Translations under genes and position numbers: made by a program
The notes under the pieces: generated by a model
What the model was told of the DNA's origin: nothing
Database searches by the model: none
Seen by the model: only the letters and a program-made list of their open reading frames with translations
Assembly (NCBI RefSeq): GCF_000067045.1
Contig: NC_010125.1
Span: 3,140,001 to 3,204,000 of the forward strand
DNA length: 64,000 bases
Direction: 5' to 3'
Source: Gluconacetobacter diazotrophicus PA1 5
Lineage (GTDB): Bacteria > Pseudomonadota > Alphaproteobacteria > Acetobacterales > Acetobacteraceae
In this document: positions 1 to 8,985 of the stretch, piece after piece
Layout: every line of letters begins with the position of its first letter
Numbering within the stretch: position 1 is the stretch's first letter

Positions 1-657
1 CCCTGGCTCGTTCCGCCAGGTGCGGATGTCCACCGCGTCCCAGACCGTGTCGGGCATGCCGATATCCGCCACCACCAGCCGCCCCAGCCGCTCGCGCCCC
101 GGCAGCAGCAGATGGCCCGGCTTGGCGCGCACGAACGTGACCGTCATTTCGGCGTGCGGGGCATAGCCCCGGACCGCGCCGGTGCCGCCGTCGATGCCGC
201 TGGGCATGTCCACCGCGACCACGCGGCGGGCCGCCGCCAGCACCGATGCCAGGCCGGCATCGATATCGCGGCTGAGGCCGGCGCCGAACACCGCATCGAC
301 CACGAGGTCGGCCCGCGCGGCCTCTTCCGCCGTGAAGGGTACGCGGGGGCCGCGCCAGTCGGCGGCGGCGGCGGCCGCGTCCCCGCCCGGACGGGGCGGC
401 GCCAGGGCGGCGACCGCGACCGGCCAGCCGGCCTGGACCAGCCGGCGGGCGGCGACATAGCCGTCGCCGCCGTTATTCCCCGGGCCGCATAGGACCAGCA
501 CCCGGCACGGCCTGACATGCCGCAGCACGGCCCGCGCCACGGCCCGGCCCGCGTTTTCCATCAGGTCGCGCACCGGCACGGTGCGGCTGGCGGCGCGGTC
601 GATCAGCCCCATCTGCGTGGGATCGGGAAGAAGAAGCGACGTACAGGTACCATCCAT
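1..657 (-). CDS. nnrE: NAD(P)H-hydrate epimerase (YjeF N-terminal domain), 3'-truncated by window edge
   Basis: The open frame begins at ATG 657 and runs leftward off the window after 219 codons. The N-terminal YjeF fold is recognisable: GPGNNGGDG at about residues 58-66 is the family signature loop, and later segments DAVFGAGL and VDMPSGIDG are also typical. The family repairs hydrated NADH/NADPH by epimerising the S and R forms of NAD(P)HX. Many bacterial homologues are fused to a C-terminal ADP/ATP-dependent dehydratase domain, but that half would lie outside the window, so I cannot say whether this protein is mono- or bifunctional. A second ATG lies at residue 16 in the same frame. It is transcribed divergently from the small membrane-protein gene at 777. 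Confidence 0.88.
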   Translation of the reverse strand, partial: MDGTCTSLLLPDPTQMGLIDRAASRTVPVRDLMENAGRAVARAVLRHVRPCRVLVLCGPGNNGGDGYVAARRLVQAGWPVAVAALAPPRPGGDAAAAAADWRGPRVPFTAEEAARADLVVDAVFGAGLSRDIDAGLASVLAAARRVVAVDMPSGIDGGTGAVRGYAPHAEMTVTFVRAKPGHLLLPGRERLGRLVVADIGMPDTVWDAVDIRTWRNEPG

Positions 658-776
658 CGCGCGATATCACTCCCGTTTGCTGCCGACTTGCGCGGCGGTC
701 CGGAATTAGCGATCAAGCATACCATCGGCGTGCACGGCAGGTCACCCGAGCTATCCCCGATCTCAGCGGAGCAGAC

Positions 777-1229
777 ATGTCCCATTCGATCCTCTGGAGC
801 CTCGTGCTCGCCATCCACCTGATCGGAATGACCGCCTGGGTCGGCGGCATGGTCTATGCCGTCTTCATCGTGCGGCCCAGCCTGGGACTGCTGGATGCGA
901 CACAGCGCGCCTCGGTGCACCTGCAGACCCTGACCCGCTTCTTCCGCATCGTCTGGCACACGATGCCGACGGTTCTGGTCACCGGATGGCTGATGATCCT
1001 GCATGAGGGCGGCTTCGCCGCCGTGTCGTGGCAGGTGAACGCGATGCAGGTGCTGGGCCTGGCGATGGCGGCCCTGTTCGCCCGGATCTATTTCGGCCCG
1101 TTCCAGAAGGTCCGGCGCGCCATCCGCCCGCAACCCGCGACCTTCGACAGCATCCGGTCGCTGGTGATGATCAATATCGGAATGGGGTTCCTGACCATCC
1201 TGGCCGCCGCGATGGCGCGCGGGCTGTAG
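777..1229 (+). CDS. CopD-like integral membrane protein
   Basis: This 150-residue protein has four predicted membrane helices (about residues 6-28, 58-78, 88-106 and 127-148). The conserved HLIGMTAWVGGMVY stretch in helix 1 is typical of the CopD / small membrane-protein superfamily, where His residues may bind heme or copper. A His also sits in HTMPTVLVTG of helix 2. The family has no firmly assigned function outside copper resistance operons, and no copper gene is adjacent here, so the copper link is only nominal. The start is the ATG after GCGGAGCAGAC, which gives a usable ribosome binding site. Confidence 0.7.
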   Translation: MSHSILWSLVLAIHLIGMTAWVGGMVYAVFIVRPSLGLLDATQRASVHLQTLTRFFRIVWHTMPTVLVTGWLMILHEGGFAAVSWQVNAMQVLGLAMAALFARIYFGPFQKVRRAIRPQPATFDSIRSLVMINIGMGFLTILAAAMARGL

Positions 1230-1248
1230 GCCCCGCGCGCCGCGCCCG

Positions 1249-3081
1249 CTACAGGACCGGCAAGGGGGCCGCGCCCATCACCGTGATGCGCCCGGCGCTG
1301 AGGATCGCCGCGGTGTTGATCAGCGAGAGGTGGGAGAACGCCTGCGGGAAATTGCCCACCTGCCGCCCGGTCACGGCGTCATATTCCTCGGCCAGCAGGC
1401 CGAGATCGCTGCACAGCGCCAGCAGCCGGTTGAACAGGGCATGGGCTTCCTCCATCCGTCCCTGGGCGACATAGGTATTCACCAGCCAGAACGAGCAGGC
1501 GATGAACGAGCCCTCGCCCCCCGCGACACCCTCGACCGCATGGTCGGGAAGGTAGCGGCGGACGAATCCGTGCTCGTCCAGCAATTCGCGTTCGATGGCG
1601 GCGATGGTGCCGGCCACGCGCGGGTCCTCGGCGGGCAGGAAGCCGACGACCGGGATCAGCAGCAGCCCGGCATCCAGCCCGCTGCCGCCAAAATACTGCA
1701 CGAAGCTGTTCTTTTCGGTGTTGAAGCCCTCGCGGCAGACCGTGTCGTGGATTTCCTGCCGCAGGGCCTTCCATTCCTCCAGCGGGGCTTCCAGCCCGTA
1801 TTTCTCGACATCGCGAATCGCCCGGTCGAATGCCAGCCAGCAGGAGATCTTGGAGACCGTGAACTGGCGCCGGCCGCCCCGCACCTCCCACATGCCCTCG
1901 TCGGGCTCCTTCCAGATCGTGGCCAGGTGCGTCAGCAGCCCGACCTGCAGCCGCCAGCCGTCGGTGATCGCGGACAGGCGCGTCTGACGCGCGACATGCA
2001 GGGCGGAGATCGCCTCGCCATACACGTCGAGCTGCAATTGCCCGGCGGCGGCGTTGCCGATCCGCACAGGGGTCGAGCCCGCATAGCCCGGCAACCACCC
2101 GGCCTCCCATTCGTTCAGCAGGCGTTCACCGCCGATGCCGTACATGATCTGTACCTGGTCGGGACTGCCGGCGACGGCGGCCTGCAGCCAGTTGCGCCAT
2201 TCCATCGCCTCCTCATAATAGCCGCCGGCCATGATCGCGATCAGGGTCAGCGAGGCGTCGCGCAGCCAGCAATAGCGGTAATCCCAGTTGCGACCGCCGC
2301 CCAGTTCCTCGGGCAGCGAGGTGGTCGGGGCGGCGACGATTCCGCCCGTGGGCTGATAGATCAGCGCCTTGAGCGTCAGCAGCGACCGCCGCACCACCGG
2401 CGCGTGCTCGCCCTGATAGGTGCAGCGCGAGATCCAGTCCGCCCAGAACTGTTCCGTCCGGCGCAGCGCGGCCAGCGCGTCGATCGGGTCCGGCACCGGG
2501 CCGTGCGATTCCAGGTGCGTCAGCACGAACGGCACCTGGTCGCCCTCGGACACGATGAAGCGGGACACGGTGTGGCGGTCCTCGCCATGCAGGGCGACGG
2601 GGCAGCGCAGCACGCAGCGCGACGGGCCCGCAATGGCGGTGATGCCCATATTGTCCGGCAGGCGCGTGACCCAGGGTACGGACAGGCCGTAATCGAAGCG
2701 CAGCACCAGCCAGTTCAGGACCGGAACCGAGCCCCTTCGTCCCTCGACGATGCGGATCAGGGTCGGGGTTTCGGTGCCGATGGCCATGAAATCCAGGACC
2801 GCGATCGCGCCGGTACGGGTTTCGAACACGGTTTCCAGCACCATGCCCTGCTCGCGGTACGAGCGGGTGATCGAAACCGGCTCGCCGCCGCGTTCGTCGT
2901 CCGGGGCCAGCAGCCAGTGCCCGTTCTCGCCATCGCCCAGCAGGGCGGCGAAACAGGCCGGACTATCGAATCGTGGCCAGCACAGCCAGTCGATCGATCC
3001 GTTCCGCCCCACCAGCGCACAGCTTCGACCATCGCCGATCAGCCCGTAATCCTCAATTTTCAGCGGCTCGACAGTGACCAC
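1249..3081 (-). CDS. Glycoside hydrolase family 15 protein (glucoamylase/trehalase-like)
   Basis: This is a 610-residue protein with an N-terminal beta-sandwich domain (EDYGLIGDGRSCALV and GSIDWLCWPRFDSPACF within the first 50 residues) and an (alpha/alpha)6 catalytic barrel. The barrel carries GGRNWDYRYCWLRDASLTL at about residues 260-280 and EEYDAVTGRQVGNFPQAFSH at about 563-583, where the acidic residues of the two signatures supply the catalytic pair in GH15. Cytosolic bacterial members of this type act on alpha-glucosides such as trehalose or maltodextrins; the exact substrate cannot be read from sequence. I chose the GTG at 3081, preceded by GGAGG, over upstream in-frame starts because homology begins at VEPLKIEDYG. 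No signal peptide is seen. It is divergent from the helicase gene at 3325. Confidence 0.85.
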   Translation of the reverse strand: MVTVEPLKIEDYGLIGDGRSCALVGRNGSIDWLCWPRFDSPACFAALLGDGENGHWLLAPDDERGGEPVSITRSYREQGMVLETVFETRTGAIAVLDFMAIGTETPTLIRIVEGRRGSVPVLNWLVLRFDYGLSVPWVTRLPDNMGITAIAGPSRCVLRCPVALHGEDRHTVSRFIVSEGDQVPFVLTHLESHGPVPDPIDALAALRRTEQFWADWISRCTYQGEHAPVVRRSLLTLKALIYQPTGGIVAAPTTSLPEELGGGRNWDYRYCWLRDASLTLIAIMAGGYYEEAMEWRNWLQAAVAGSPDQVQIMYGIGGERLLNEWEAGWLPGYAGSTPVRIGNAAAGQLQLDVYGEAISALHVARQTRLSAITDGWRLQVGLLTHLATIWKEPDEGMWEVRGGRRQFTVSKISCWLAFDRAIRDVEKYGLEAPLEEWKALRQEIHDTVCREGFNTEKNSFVQYFGGSGLDAGLLLIPVVGFLPAEDPRVAGTIAAIERELLDEHGFVRRYLPDHAVEGVAGGEGSFIACSFWLVNTYVAQGRMEEAHALFNRLLALCSDLGLLAEEYDAVTGRQVGNFPQAFSHLSLINTAAILSAGRITVMGAAPLPVL

Positions 3082-3324
3082 GACACCTCCAAGGGACACG
3101 ACGCCAGGACCCGTTGCAACCCGATACGCATGAACCCGTATCCCCAACGCTCCGCGCTTGATTTTCGTTCCGTTTGTCGATAGGGACAGACACGCGGAAT
3201 CGGGGGATTCGCCTTCATTTTCGCAAGGCCCTGCTTCGTTGCAGGAAAAACAGGCCGAAATGCCTGCCGAACCGCATCGTGGCGGAACGAACGGGACCAC
3301 ACCACTGACACGTTCGAGAGAATT

Positions 3325-4974
3325 TTGAGCGCCAAGACGAATGCCTCCCCTTCGGCCGCGCAAGAAGCCGAAGCCCATCCCGTCGCCCTCGTTCCGTCCG
3401 CCACGGACGCAGAGTCGCCCGCCGACGAATCGCCTGTTCCGGATGCCGGGGAGTCCGCCGCCCCGCAACCGCTCTTTTCCGACCTGGGGCTGTCCGACCC
3501 GATCCAGCGCGCGATCGACGACATGGGATACCGCCATCCCACGCCGATCCAGGCGCAGGCCATTCCTTATGTGCTGATGGGGCGCGACGTGCTGGGCGTG
3601 GCCCAGACCGGGACAGGCAAGACCGCGTCCTTCACCCTGCCGATGCTGGAAATCCTGTCCGGATCACGGGCGCGGGCGCGCATGCCGCGATCGCTGATCC
3701 TGGAGCCGACGCGCGAGCTGGCGCTGCAGGTGGCCGAGAATTTCGTCAATTACGGCAAGTATCTGAAGCTGAATCACGCGTTGCTGATCGGCGGCGAGAG
3801 CATGGCCGAGCAGAAGGACGTGCTGAATCGCGGCGTCGACGTGCTGATCGCGACTCCGGGCCGGCTGATCGACCTGTTCGAGCGCGGCGGCCTGCTGCTG
3901 ACGCAGACGCGCCTGCTGGTGATCGACGAGGCCGACCGCATGCTGGACATGGGGTTCATCCCGGATATCGAGAAGATTGTCGCCATGCTGTCGCCCGTGC
4001 GGCAGACGCTGTTCTTCTCGGCCACCATGGCGCCGGAGATCCGCCGCCTGGCGGACATGTTCCTGCAGAACCCCAAGGAAATCACCGTCAGCCGCCCGTC
4101 CTCGGTCGCCACCACCATCGAGACCGGGCTGGTCGTCGTCGACGAGGCCGACAAGCGGCGGGTGCTGCGCCGCATGCTGCGCGACGACGCGGTGCAGAAC
4201 GCCATCGTGTTCTGCAACCGCAAGCGCGATGTCGATGTCCTGTACAAATCGCTGGTGAAGCATGATTTCTCGGCCGGGGCGCTGCATGGCGACCTGCCGC
4301 AGTCGGTCCGTTTCGCGACCCTGGAGCGTTTCAAGTCCGGCGAACTGAAGATCCTGGTCTGTTCGGACGTGGCCGCGCGCGGCATCGATATCGGCGGCCT
4401 GTCGCATGTCTTCAATTTCGACCTGCCGTTCCATGCCGAGGATTACGTCCACCGGATCGGCCGTACCGGCCGCGCCGGGCGATCCGGCCATGCCTACAGC
4501 CTGGCGACCCCGTATGACCGCGCGCTGGCCGAGGCCATCGAAACGCTGATCGGCCATGCGATTCCCCGGCTGGAGGTCGAAGGCGTGACCCAATTGGAAT
4601 GGTCCGAGGAATCGGGCACCCGTGGCGGGCGTGGCCGTGGTCGCGGCAAGGGCAAGGCCCCGGACCGGCGGGGCGGCAAGCCCGACCGCGCCCGGAACGA
4701 CGCCACGCCAGCCGAGGACAAGGCCGAACCCGTCGCGCCCCCCCAGCCCGTTTCCGCCCCCGTTCCGCCCCCGTCCCCCGCGGCCGTCCCCGCCGAGGCG
4801 GCGTCGCCGCGCCGGTCCGGCCCGAACCGCCAGCGGGACCGCGATCGCGACCGGCATGCCGAGGACGGGATATCCGGCCAGAACGGGACGGTCATCGGGT
4901 TCGGCGACGACGTCCCCGCCTTCATGACGCTGCCCCGGCGGGGCCCGCCATCGTGCCCGGTGTCGATGAGGTGA
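3325..4974 (+). CDS. rhlE: DEAD-box ATP-dependent RNA helicase (RhlE-like)
   Basis: This 549-residue protein has all superfamily 2 motifs: the Q motif ([13 protein letters not shown], about 74-86), Walker A AQTGTGKT (93-100), PTRELA, TPGRL, DEAD (about 201-204), SAT (232-234), ARGIDI (about 350-355) and HRIGRTGR (about 376-383). Two RecA domains end near residue 410. They are followed by a basic Arg/Gly-rich stretch and a Pro/Ala-rich, disordered tail that ends in another basic cluster, as in RhlE-type helicases that unwind structured RNA during ribosome assembly or turnover. The TTG start at 3325 lies before the first homology; the next in-frame Met falls inside the Q-motif region, so a non-ATG start is required. 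The tail composition differs from the core but is normal for the family. Confidence 0.88.
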   Translation: MSAKTNASPSAAQEAEAHPVALVPSATDAESPADESPVPDAGESAAPQPLFSDLGLSDPIQRAIDDMGYRHPTPIQAQAIPYVLMGRDVLGVAQTGTGKTASFTLPMLEILSGSRARARMPRSLILEPTRELALQVAENFVNYGKYLKLNHALLIGGESMAEQKDVLNRGVDVLIATPGRLIDLFERGGLLLTQTRLLVIDEADRMLDMGFIPDIEKIVAMLSPVRQTLFFSATMAPEIRRLADMFLQNPKEITVSRPSSVATTIETGLVVVDEADKRRVLRRMLRDDAVQNAIVFCNRKRDVDVLYKSLVKHDFSAGALHGDLPQSVRFATLERFKSGELKILVCSDVAARGIDIGGLSHVFNFDLPFHAEDYVHRIGRTGRAGRSGHAYSLATPYDRALAEAIETLIGHAIPRLEVEGVTQLEWSEESGTRGGRGRGRGKGKAPDRRGGKPDRARNDATPAEDKAEPVAPPQPVSAPVPPPSPAAVPAEAASPRRSGPNRQRDRDRDRHAEDGISGQNGTVIGFGDDVPAFMTLPRRGPPSCPVSMR

Positions 4975-5037
4975 TCGACGAGACGGCCTGAGAAAGGCCG
5001 GGGCCCTGCCCTTCGAAACCCCATTCGCCTGGATGAC

Positions 5038-6318
5038 ATGACGATCGAAGCCGATATCGCCCTTCTGGGCACGGACGGGGACGGCATTGCCCGCACCGCC
5101 GAAGGCGACCGCCTGTTCATCCCCGGCGCGCTGCCGGGCGAGCATGTCCTGGCCGACCGGGTGGACGAACGCACCGCCCACCTGACATCCATCCTGCGGC
5201 CCAGCCCGGACCGGGTGACGCCGCCCTGCCCGCTGTTCGGAACCTGCGGCGGATGCGCGATCCAGCATCTGTCGCTGGCCGCCGCGCTGGACTGGAAGGC
5301 CGGGCTGGTCGTCCATGCGCTGGAGCGCGCCGGATTCGCCGCCCCCGCGATCACCGGAACGGTCCAGAGCCCGCCCGGATCGCGCCGGCGGATCGACCTG
5401 GCGGTCCGGCGCCGGCCGGAGGGCGTATGCATCGGGCTGCATGCCCGGCGCGGCGACGTGGTGGACCTGACCGCCTGCCCGGTCCTGGAACCGGCGCTGT
5501 TCGCCCTGCTCCCGGCCCTGCGTGCCGTGATGCAGTCGCTGGGGGCTCTGCGGCGCGACGGTGACGCCCTGATCAACATGCTGGATTCAGGCCCCGACCT
5601 GCTGCTGGCGACCGACGGCCCGCTGGAAGCGGCGGACCGTGCCAAGCTGGCGTCCTTTGCCCGCGACCACCGGATTCCCCGCATCGCCTGGCGCCGTGCG
5701 GGCACGACGGACGTGCCGGAAACCGCCGCCCAGACCGCATCGGTTCGGCATGAACTGTCCGGCGTCGCCACCATGCCGCCGCCCGGCGCGTTCCTGCAGC
5801 CGACGCGCGAGGGCGAGGCCGCGATCATCGCCGCCGTACTGGCCGGCCTACCGCGCCGACTGGTGCGGAAGGATACGGTGATCGAACTCTATGCCGGGTG
5901 CGGCACGCTGTCCTTCGCGCTGGGGCAGCACGTGCGCACCCTGGCGTTCGAGGGACAGCCCGACGCGGTCGCGACCCTGCGCCGCGCCACGACGGGCACG
6001 CGCGTGGTCGCCGAACAGCGCGACCTGAACCGCCAGCCGGTGATGGCGCGCCAGATTGCCGACGCGCGGGCGGTGGTGCTGGACCCGCCTTATACCGGGG
6101 CCGGGGCGCAGATGGCCGAGATCGTCGCCGGCCGGCCGGAGCGAATCGTCTATGTCAGTTGCAATCCGCAGGCGCTGGGCCGCGACGCCGCCGGACTGCA
6201 GGCGGCGGGCTATCGCCTGGACGGCGTGACGATCATCGACCAGTTCCTGTGGTCGACCGAGGTCGAAGCCGTCTGCGTCTTCACCGCCCCACCCGCCCCC
6301 CGCCGCCGGACGCGGTAA
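5038..6318 (+). CDS. rlmD: Class I SAM-dependent RNA methyltransferase, RlmD/RumA-type (m5U)
   Basis: This 426-residue protein has the layout of bacterial uracil-C5 RNA methyltransferases: an N-terminal TRAM-like beta-barrel (residues 1-55), then Cys64, Cys70 and Cys73 (CPLFGTCGGC) with a fourth Cys near 147 that would hold a 4Fe-4S cluster, then the Rossmann methyltransferase domain with LYAGCGTLSFAL (about 284), DPPYTGAG (about 349) and VSCNPQALGRD. In that last motif Cys375 is the predicted nucleophile. The family methylates specific uridines in 23S rRNA or tRNA. Alphaproteobacteria often have a single member, so assignment to 23S U1939 (RlmD) is by class rather than proven. Its start ATG lies 63 bp after the helicase stop, so the two may be co-transcribed. 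Confidence 0.85.
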   Translation: MTIEADIALLGTDGDGIARTAEGDRLFIPGALPGEHVLADRVDERTAHLTSILRPSPDRVTPPCPLFGTCGGCAIQHLSLAAALDWKAGLVVHALERAGFAAPAITGTVQSPPGSRRRIDLAVRRRPEGVCIGLHARRGDVVDLTACPVLEPALFALLPALRAVMQSLGALRRDGDALINMLDSGPDLLLATDGPLEAADRAKLASFARDHRIPRIAWRRAGTTDVPETAAQTASVRHELSGVATMPPPGAFLQPTREGEAAIIAAVLAGLPRRLVRKDTVIELYAGCGTLSFALGQHVRTLAFEGQPDAVATLRRATTGTRVVAEQRDLNRQPVMARQIADARAVVLDPPYTGAGAQMAEIVAGRPERIVYVSCNPQALGRDAAGLQAAGYRLDGVTIIDQFLWSTEVEAVCVFTAPPAPRRRTR

Positions 6319-6478
6319 TCACGGCGCTTTGGGTGACGACAGGGCCTGCCTTGCGCTAGGCTTGACCTGCTGTTCTGCATCAAGACGGTCTGTCCGGCCG
6401 GAGAGCCTGCCGCTGACGAAACCGGGCTGTGCCCGTCACGCTGGTATCGAACGTCCATCGGAAGCGATCGGGGCGGGT

Positions 6479-6703
6479 ATGGCGAGCAAGGATGAACCGG
6501 ATGAAGCCGAAACAACCGCGTCCAGTGTCGCGACGGCCCTGATCCGGATTTACGGCGCGGTGGCCATCGGCACGATCCGACGCCATATCAGCCGGTGCGT
6601 GGAGGACAACCTGACCGACGAGGCCGAATTCTGGCTCCGGGTCAGGAACCGGGCCACCGTGCTGCTGAGAACGTCCCGCTGGAAAAGCGACACGATCCAT
6701 TGA
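6479..6703 (+). CDS. Small hypothetical protein
   Basis: This is a 74-residue open frame starting at ATG 6479. It is acidic at the N-terminus (KDEPDEAE), with an amphipathic helical middle and a basic C-terminus (RNRATVLLRTSRWKSD). I do not recognise a family. No signal peptide, membrane helix or Cys motif is seen. It sits alone between the RNA methyltransferase and the exported methyltransferase-like gene, both on the same strand. A longer frame reaches upstream to 6329 but that part is low-complexity and Cys/Arg-rich, so the internal ATG is preferred. It could be a lineage-specific protein or a spurious frame. Confidence 0.45.
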   Translation: MASKDEPDEAETTASSVATALIRIYGAVAIGTIRRHISRCVEDNLTDEAEFWLRVRNRATVLLRTSRWKSDTIH

Positions 6704-6766
6704 TCGGTCACATTCCACTGCAATTCCTGTTACGCTCCGAGTCCGACATCTTAGGAAAGTGGACTC

Positions 6767-7555
6767 ATGACCACACGCAGGTTCTTCATTATTTTCGGCC
6801 TTGTCGGACTATTCAGCGGCACGGCGATCATGCCCGCCTCGGCCCAGCTTGCCGCGCCCGCCCTCCGTCACGGCGAGGGGGTTCGCATTGCCGCGGCGCT
6901 GAGCAACCGCGACCGGCCGGAGGCGGACCGTGCGGCGGACGCAAACCGCAAGCCCGCCAGCCTGCTGGCTTTCGCCGGCGTCAGGCGCGGGATGAACGTC
7001 GCGGACATCATGCCGGGCCAGGGCTATTTCACGCGGATCTTCAGCAATCTGGTCGGCGCGGGCGGCCATGTCTGGGCGGTGGTCCCGGCCGCGCGCCTGG
7101 CGCAGAATCCCAGGGCGGCGGACGCGGTCAAGGCGATTGCCGCCGATGCATCCTTCGGCAACGTCACCGCACTGGTCCAGAAGCTGGATGCGCTTTCGTT
7201 TCCCAAGCCCCTCGATCTCGCCTGGACATCGCAGAATTATCACGACGTCTATTACGGCGCCGGACCGGATGCGGCGCTCGCCCTCGACAAGGCGGTTTTC
7301 GCGTCACTCCGGCGGGGCGGGACCTTCATGGTGGTGGATCATGTCGCCAATCCCGGCATGACGCCGGACGCGGTCCGCAAGCTGCATCGGATCGACCCCG
7401 CCATCATCCGCCAGCAGGTCGAGGCCGCCGGCTTCCAGTTCGAGGGCGAGAGCAAGCTGCTGGCCAATCCCGCGGATTCCCACACCCTCACGGTCTTCGA
7501 CCCGTCGATTCGCGGCCATACCGACCAGGTCGTGCTGAAATTCCGCAAGCCCTGA
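6767..7555 (+). CDS. Exported class I methyltransferase-like protein
   Basis: This 262-residue protein starts with a clear Sec signal: basic MTTRR, a hydrophobic stretch (FFIIFGLVGLFSGTAIM) and an ASA-Q cleavage site near residue 27. The mature part resembles the Rossmann methyltransferases annotated as predicted (exported) methyltransferases: VADIMPGQGYFTRIF matches the SAM-binding motif I region (about 76-90), and GGTFMVVDHVANPGM resembles the motif IV-V strand. No substrate is known for this group, and the periplasm is not known to contain SAM, so catalysis is uncertain. The gene is monocistronic as far as can be seen; the suf operon converges on it from the right. Confidence 0.75.
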   Translation: MTTRRFFIIFGLVGLFSGTAIMPASAQLAAPALRHGEGVRIAAALSNRDRPEADRAADANRKPASLLAFAGVRRGMNVADIMPGQGYFTRIFSNLVGAGGHVWAVVPAARLAQNPRAADAVKAIAADASFGNVTALVQKLDALSFPKPLDLAWTSQNYHDVYYGAGPDAALALDKAVFASLRRGGTFMVVDHVANPGMTPDAVRKLHRIDPAIIRQQVEAAGFQFEGESKLLANPADSHTLTVFDPSIRGHTDQVVLKFRKP

Positions 7556-7668
7556 TCCTCAAGAAGAACAGGAGGGGACCGAATCTGCTGCTGGACCTGG
7601 CAGGCGCGCCGGACCTGCAGCAGGCCCGCCAGGCCGGGCTCTTTCCGCTGACTCTCGGGGACCCGGGA

Positions 7669-8049
7669 TCAGACGTGGAAGCTCTCGCCGCAGCCGCAGC
7701 GTCCCTTTTCGTTGGGATTGCTGAAGGTGAAGCCGGATTCGAGCTGTCTGGTCTCGTAATCCATCGTCGTGCCGATCAGGAACAGCGTCGCCTTGCGGTC
7801 CACCAGCACGGTCACGCCCTTGTCGGTCACGACCTCGTCCCCGGGGCCGGCGGCATCGACGAAGTTCATGTCGTAGGCGTGGCCCGAGCAGCCCTTGGTC
7901 GAGACCGCGATGCGCAGCTTCTGGCCGGCATGCGCGGTTTCGTACAGCACGCGCAGCCGGTCGGCCGCCCGGTCGGTCAGCGCCATCAGCGGTGGCAGGG
8001 GCCGCGCGGGGCGCGAGGGCGTGGCCGTGTGTTCGGTCGGAAGGGTCAT
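7669..8049 (-). CDS. sufA: A-type iron-sulfur cluster carrier protein (SufA/IscA/ErpA family)
   Basis: The 126-residue product contains the HesB/IscA fold (LTDRAADRLRVL, KLRIAVSTKGCSGHAYDMNF) and the three conserved cysteines: one in GCSG and two in the C-terminal CGCGESF. These ligate the Fe-S cluster that A-type carriers pass to apo-proteins. Residues 1-25 are a Pro/Thr-rich extension. ATG 8049 is preceded by GGAGGA. It is the last gene of the leftward suf operon, 20 bp after sufT. An IscA or ErpA-like role cannot be separated from SufA by sequence alone; the name follows the operon. Confidence 0.87.
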   Translation of the reverse strand: MTLPTEHTATPSRPARPLPPLMALTDRAADRLRVLYETAHAGQKLRIAVSTKGCSGHAYDMNFVDAAGPGDEVVTDKGVTVLVDRKATLFLIGTTMDYETRQLESGFTFSNPNEKGRCGCGESFHV

Positions 8050-8069
8050 AGGCGTCCTCCTGGGAATGA

Positions 8070-8534
8070 TCAGAACATGTTCAGGGCCAGGCGGGCATCG
8101 TCGCTCATGCGCGACATGTCCCATGGCGGGTCCCAGACGATTTCGACATCGGCGCTGGTCACGCCCGCGACGGCGCGCACGGCTTCCTGCACCTGGGCCG
8201 GCAGTTCCTGGGCGCTGGGGCAATTCGGGGCCGTCAGCGTCATCTCGATATGCACGGCACCGTCGCGGTGCAGGTCGATGGCGTAGATCAGGCCCAGTTC
8301 GTAGATATTCACGGGAATTTCCGGATCGTAGACGCTGGCGATCGCGGCGATCACCGAATCCTCGTCCGGGGCATCCGATTCCGTCCGCGCGTCGGCGGCC
8401 GGCATGTCGTCCGGCGTCCAGCTTTCGACCGATCCCCCCTCGGCCGTCGCGGGGGGAGCGAACGAAAATGCCTCTTCCGCCGGTCTGGTCGCGGGTTCGT
8501 CCATCGCTTCCGTCTTCTCGGGTTGTGCGTTCAT
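8070..8534 (-). CDS. sufT: SUF-system Fe-S maturation protein SufT (MIP18/DUF59 family)
   Basis: This 154-residue protein has an acidic, probably flexible N-terminal 65 residues and then a DUF59 domain: DEDSVIAAIASVYDPEIPVN, IYELGLIYAIDL, MTLTAPNCPSAQELP (with the conserved Cys) and VWDPPWDMSRMSDDAR. SufT-type proteins assist Fe-S cluster maturation under iron or oxidative stress. ATG 8534 has AAGGAGG about ten bases upstream. An alternative ATG at 8543 overlaps the sufU stop as ATGA but lies only one base from that ribosome binding site. It lies between sufU and sufA and is surely co-transcribed. Confidence 0.85.
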   Translation of the reverse strand: MNAQPEKTEAMDEPATRPAEEAFSFAPPATAEGGSVESWTPDDMPAADARTESDAPDEDSVIAAIASVYDPEIPVNIYELGLIYAIDLHRDGAVHIEMTLTAPNCPSAQELPAQVQEAVRAVAGVTSADVEIVWDPPWDMSRMSDDARLALNMF

Positions 8535-8539
8535 CCGCC

Positions 8540-8965
8540 TCATCCCTCCTTCGACTCGTTCAACGCGTCATCCAGCGCCGACCACGGCAATGTGGCGCAG
8601 CGGATTCGCGAGCGGTGCCGGTGCAGGCCGGCGAAAGTCGCCAGTTCGGGGTTCGGCGCGTCGCCCCCGGTCCGCAGCATGTCGGTGAAGGCGCGGGACA
8701 GAACCCCCAGTTCCGCGACGCTGCGCCCCGGCGCCAGGTCGGCCATCATATCGGCCGAGGCGACGCAGATGGCGCATCCCCGTGTCTGATGCCGGACCAT
8801 CACGACCCGGCCCGCCGCGTCCAGCGTCACACCCAGCCGCACCCGGTCGCCGCACATCGGATTCGTGCCCTCGCCCTGATGGGTCGCCCCGTCCAGCGGG
8901 CCGGCATGAACGGGCGCGCGGGCCCGCTCGATCACCTGCCGCTGGTAGAGCCCGTCCTGGTCCAT
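8540..8965 (-). CDS. sufU: SUF-type Fe-S scaffold / sulfurtransferase SufU (NifU-like)
   Basis: The 141-residue product has the NifU_N/SufU signature cysteines: NPMCGDRV (Cys-Gly-Asp), RGCAICVAS and IRCATLPW. In SufU these residues bind zinc and accept persulfide sulfur from SufS. No sufE gene is present in this operon, so SufU probably takes the SufE role as sulfur acceptor. ATG 8965 is preceded by AGAGGA and follows sufS by 20 bp. The longer frame upstream would run into sufS and is not used. Confidence 0.87.
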   Translation of the reverse strand: MDQDGLYQRQVIERARAPVHAGPLDGATHQGEGTNPMCGDRVRLGVTLDAAGRVVMVRHQTRGCAICVASADMMADLAPGRSVAELGVLSRAFTDMLRTGGDAPNPELATFAGLHRHRSRIRCATLPWSALDDALNESKEG

Positions 8966-8985
8966 CGTCCTCTTCCCCCCGCGCC

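Noticed and set aside
4900-4991. Possible frameshift at the 3' end of the DEAD-box helicase
   Set aside because: The last residues differ between frames, but this is a disordered, poorly conserved tail, so no expected sequence exists to judge by.
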